The notes beneath the pieces were generated by a model. It was given only the letters and a program-made list of their open reading frames with translations. It made no database searches and was not told where the DNA came from. Below are positions 61,813 through 64,000 of a DNA stretch of 64,000 nucleotides, piece by piece. Source of the stretch: Thermotoga sp. Ku-13t (lineage in GTDB: Bacteria; Thermotogota; Thermotogae; Thermotogales; DSM-5069). The DNA is taken from the NCBI RefSeq assembly GCF_011057685.1, contig NZ_LNFY01000001.1, positions 496,001 to 560,000 of the forward strand, given 5' to 3'. The first letter of the stretch is position 1, and every line of letters starts with the position of its first letter. The position numbers and the translations under genes were made by a program.

Positions 61813-63729
61813 TTATGCGACCGAAGCGGAATTTTTCGATGTCAAACCGTTGAGCAAGAAGCCGTGGACCTTTTCCAGGTTGGGAATAAGTTTGAGTTTT
61901 TCGCGTGGTGTGTGCTCGAGCCGCACGACCATGTAGACTGTGTCAGATAGATCCATCAGTTCGGCAATGTGCGGTGTTTCCACCGTCGGACCGTCAATGA
62001 CGATGTGCTGGTAGTGGTCTTTAAGGTCGGTGAGGAGCGCCGGGTTAGACATGAGTTCCAGCAACTTTCTGACATCGTACGTCGGGTTGCTGTGTTCTTC
62101 GTCGGTGAACAGGAGTGTCCTACCTTTCTGAGCCAGCAACGAGGCCAGTCGCTGAGAAACGAAAGATTTACCTGCCCCAGCCTCGAGGCTCGTCACGAGG
62201 ATGGTCTTCCCCGCTCTGACTGCCGCGATAGCTAAAGATTTCTCCACGGCGCGTCGATCTCTGGATATGGGAACTCTTGCGATGATTCTGTCTGCACCCA
62301 GCAAGTATTCGGCTTCGCTCTCGAGCTTCACAGTTTTATCGAGGGCTTCCAGCAGGAAGACGAACAGAACTCCCAGAAACAGTCCAAGCACTCCCCCGAT
62401 CGCGAGCGTAAGCTTCTTGTTCGGTTTCGAAGGTGAAAGAGGAACAACGGCGCGGTCCACAACGCTGAACGTGCCAGCCATAGAAACCTCGGTGATCAGG
62501 TTCTGATATTTTCCCTGCAGGAGAGTCGTGTATATGGTCTCTTTCACCCTGTAGTCTCTTTCAAGGTTGATGAGCTCCTGTTCGAGGGCGGGCAGTTTCG
62601 AAAGCTCAGCCTGCGCTTGTTCGTATAGCTTCCTGTACGCCTCGTACTGAACCTGATGGACCAGCAGATCGGCCTGAGTTTGAACGTAACTGGAAATCAC
62701 CTGCTGATACACCGGGCTCAGCGACTTTCTGAGGCGGGAGTTCAAAAGATTTTTGATCTCCTGCTCCAGCTGTTTTTTGACTTCTTCCAGTTCCGCCTTC
62801 CTCTGCCTGAGCTCGGCGCTCCCGGCAGGGTACTTCTCTGAAACTCCCGCCATCTCTATCTGGAGTGAAACGAACTTGCTTTTCAGCTGAGTAACTACAG
62901 GATCGAAAGTCACGCTCTCGCCGATGCGCTGAATCTCTGCATCGTACTGCTCGAGTTGCTTTGAAAGAAAAGAAAGCTGTGACGAGAGTTCTTCCAGTGC
63001 TATTCTTTCTTCTTCGATGCGCTTCGCCAGCTCAAAAAATCTTTGAACCATTACTTCGCTCTGGGCACTCAGCTGGTAAATCTTGTTCTGCTCCTTGAAA
63101 GCTCTGAGCCTCATCTGGGCTTCCTGAAGCTCTTTCTCGAGCTTGGGGATCTGTTCCTCTATGTACGCTCGTTTGACGGCGGTTTGATCCTTGATGATCT
63201 GCTCTCTCACTTCCGCGTAATGATCAATGAACGCGTTCACGACGTCTGCTGCGAGCTTCGGATCGGTCCAGCTGAATTTCACTTCCAGTATGTTTGTGTT
63301 CTTGATAGGATTAATGGAGATGAGATTCTTGCCGACCAGATAGTTGTACAGCGAGAGCTTCAACTGATCGATGGTCAGACCTCTCTTCAGCGCTTTTTCT
63401 ATGTCTTCTTTTTTCATCATTCTGTTCACCAGATCGAGCTTTTCTATGACAGGCAGCAAGCTGGTCTTCGAGAGCATGACCTCGATTTCTTCCTGAGCAC
63501 CACCCGAAGTGCCGGTACCGAGCAAGGAACTTATGGCGGAGGAACTGGAGTTGCTCACACTTGTGGCAGGTTGAATTCTCACCTTTGCGACCGCTTCGTA
63601 CTGTGGCTTCGCGATGAACAGGTAAGCTCCGGTGGCGAACAACGTTAGAACGAAGACGAACCAGAAGATTTTCTGTCTCCGTTTGAACATCAAAAGCAGA
63701 TCGCTCAACGTCAGTTCTCTTTCTTCCAC
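61813..63729 (-). CDS. Chain-length determinant / BY-kinase-like protein (Wzz-Wzc type)
   Basis: 638 aa. An N-terminal Wzz domain (helix at about 20-38; PQYEAVAKVRIQPA), a long coiled coil (about residues 170-390), a second membrane helix (LTLAIGGVLGLFLGVLFVFLLEAL by position 450-473) and a cytoplasmic P-loop domain with TSLEAGAGKSFVSQRLA (Walker A) and HIVIDGPTV (Walker B). The Walker A' region is weak (FTDEEHSNPTYDV), and no tyrosine-rich tail is present (it ends SKNSASVA). It would set chain length and link to the export protein, convergent with it. GTG start after GGGAGGG. Confidence 0.87.
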   Translation of the reverse strand: MEERELTLSDLLLMFKRRQKIFWFVFVLTLFATGAYLFIAKPQYEAVAKVRIQPATSVSNSSSSAISSLLGTGTSGGAQEEIEVMLSKTSLLPVIEKLDLVNRMMKKEDIEKALKRGLTIDQLKLSLYNYLVGKNLISINPIKNTNILEVKFSWTDPKLAADVVNAFIDHYAEVREQIIKDQTAVKRAYIEEQIPKLEKELQEAQMRLRAFKEQNKIYQLSAQSEVMVQRFFELAKRIEEERIALEELSSQLSFLSKQLEQYDAEIQRIGESVTFDPVVTQLKSKFVSLQIEMAGVSEKYPAGSAELRQRKAELEEVKKQLEQEIKNLLNSRLRKSLSPVYQQVISSYVQTQADLLVHQVQYEAYRKLYEQAQAELSKLPALEQELINLERDYRVKETIYTTLLQGKYQNLITEVSMAGTFSVVDRAVVPLSPSKPNKKLTLAIGGVLGLFLGVLFVFLLEALDKTVKLESEAEYLLGADRIIARVPISRDRRAVEKSLAIAAVRAGKTILVTSLEAGAGKSFVSQRLASLLAQKGRTLLFTDEEHSNPTYDVRKLLELMSNPALLTDLKDHYQHIVIDGPTVETPHIAELMDLSDTVYMVVRLEHTPREKLKLIPNLEKVHGFLLNGLTSKNSASVA

Positions 63730-63769
63730 GCACGTTCCCTCCCGGTGGATGAATGACCATCAACGTATT

Positions 63770-64000
63770 TTACAACAGAAAACTCTTTGGAATCCTCGCC
63801 TTCGCTGTCAGGTTCGGATCGACGAGCTGGCTGATGCCCACATCGACGATCAGGCTAGCAAGCATGTAAGCATCCTCGAAGGAAAGTTTCCTCGCCTCGC
63901 TGAGCATTTTCACTGCTACACGCGTGGCTTCCTCGCATGCTTTTTCCAGACCCGGTAGAGAAACGAGCACGTAGAAATCTCGATCCGTTTCCACCATGGG
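63770..64000 (-). CDS. Acetamidase/formamidase-family protein, C-terminal end (cut by right edge)
   Basis: The last 76 or so residues are seen: VETDRDFYVLVSLPGLEKACEEA, then LSFEDAYMLASLIVDVGISQLVDPNLTAKARIPKSF. 'L...DAYML.S...D..I.QLVD......A.IPKS' is the conserved C-terminus of the FmdA/AmdA family that hydrolyses formamide or acetamide. The frame is open to the window edge, so the start is outside. It reads toward the Wzz gene and ends 40 bases before its start. Confidence 0.78.
   Translation of the reverse strand, partial: PMVETDRDFYVLVSLPGLEKACEEATRVAVKMLSEARKLSFEDAYMLASLIVDVGISQLVDPNLTAKARIPKSFLL

Noticed and set aside
1-64000. CRISPR arrays, rRNA genes, complete insertion sequences, prophage
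   Set aside because: No regularly spaced repeats, no rRNA-like segments and no intact transposase or phage structural genes were seen.

Overview
The window looks like a chromosomal segment of a thermophilic Thermotogae bacterium, most like Pseudothermotoga/Thermotoga. The evidence is an intact reverse gyrase, a xylan locus arranged as in Thermotoga (GH10 xylanase, oligopeptide-type ABC transporter, GH3 beta-xylosidase), a short (class III-like) hybrid-cluster protein, many TTG/GTG starts after strong GGAGG-type ribosome sites, and dense operons with ATGA overlaps. The genus is inferred from gene content only. No rRNA, tRNA, CRISPR array or complete insertion sequence was seen.

Layout. (1) 1-8.3 kb: a leftward operon of a five-gene peptide/oligosaccharide ABC transporter and a GH3 glycosidase (cut by the left edge), divergent from a secreted GH10 xylanase. 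(2) 8.3-16.4 kb: reverse gyrase, a short phosphate permease, a TAXI-type TRAP transporter (binding protein and fused permease), and a TIM-barrel sugar isomerase-like gene. (3) 16.4-27.2 kb: a surface-polysaccharide operon with an initiating sugar-phosphate transferase, GDP-mannose pyrophosphorylase, GDP-mannose dehydratase, GDP-fucose synthase and glycosyltransferases. It is followed by a second initiating transferase and a second, frameshifted pyrophosphorylase. (4) 27.2-40.8 kb: a visibly AT-rich, probably transferred and decaying continuation with glycosyltransferases, an O-antigen polymerase/ligase-like protein, two damaged flippases, an asparagine-synthetase-like protein, and remnants of an epimerase and a deacetylase. 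Two perfect 159-bp direct repeats bracket its last third. (5) 40.9-50.2 kb: a TPR lipoprotein/periplasmic protein, an AAA-type ATPase with a palindromic operator, Hcp, an MFS transporter, a metallo-beta-lactamase-fold protein, an LctP-type permease and a lytic transglycosylase. (6) 50.7-58 kb: a complete hisZGDCBHAFI(E) operon behind a leader with a His-His-His peptide, an antiterminator and a terminator. (7) 58-64 kb: polysaccharide export (hexapeptide acyltransferase, giant multi-SLBB export protein, Wzz/BY-kinase-like protein) and the end of an acetamidase/formamidase-like gene.

The most unusual theme is a set of tiny genes that occurs at three places (34.65-35.75, 44.58-45.25 and 50.22-50.70 kb): a DUF1659-like protein, a DUF2922-like protein, an 81-residue protein of unknown function, and a region-2-only sigma-factor-like protein. 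The first locus has all four. The other two loci each hold half of the same operon, as if 5 kb had been inserted into it. All three start with the same composite upstream element: an ATACGAAAGTAT-like palindrome, 9-10 bases, then a GGGAG...CTCCC palindrome. This element resembles a dedicated promoter that the small sigma-like protein might recognise.

The polysaccharide genes at 16-40 kb and 58-64 kb together would supply GDP-fucose, chain initiation, glycosyl transfer, flipping, polymerisation, length control and export. Several steps in the AT-rich part are broken in this sequence, so the product may depend mainly on the GC-richer genes.
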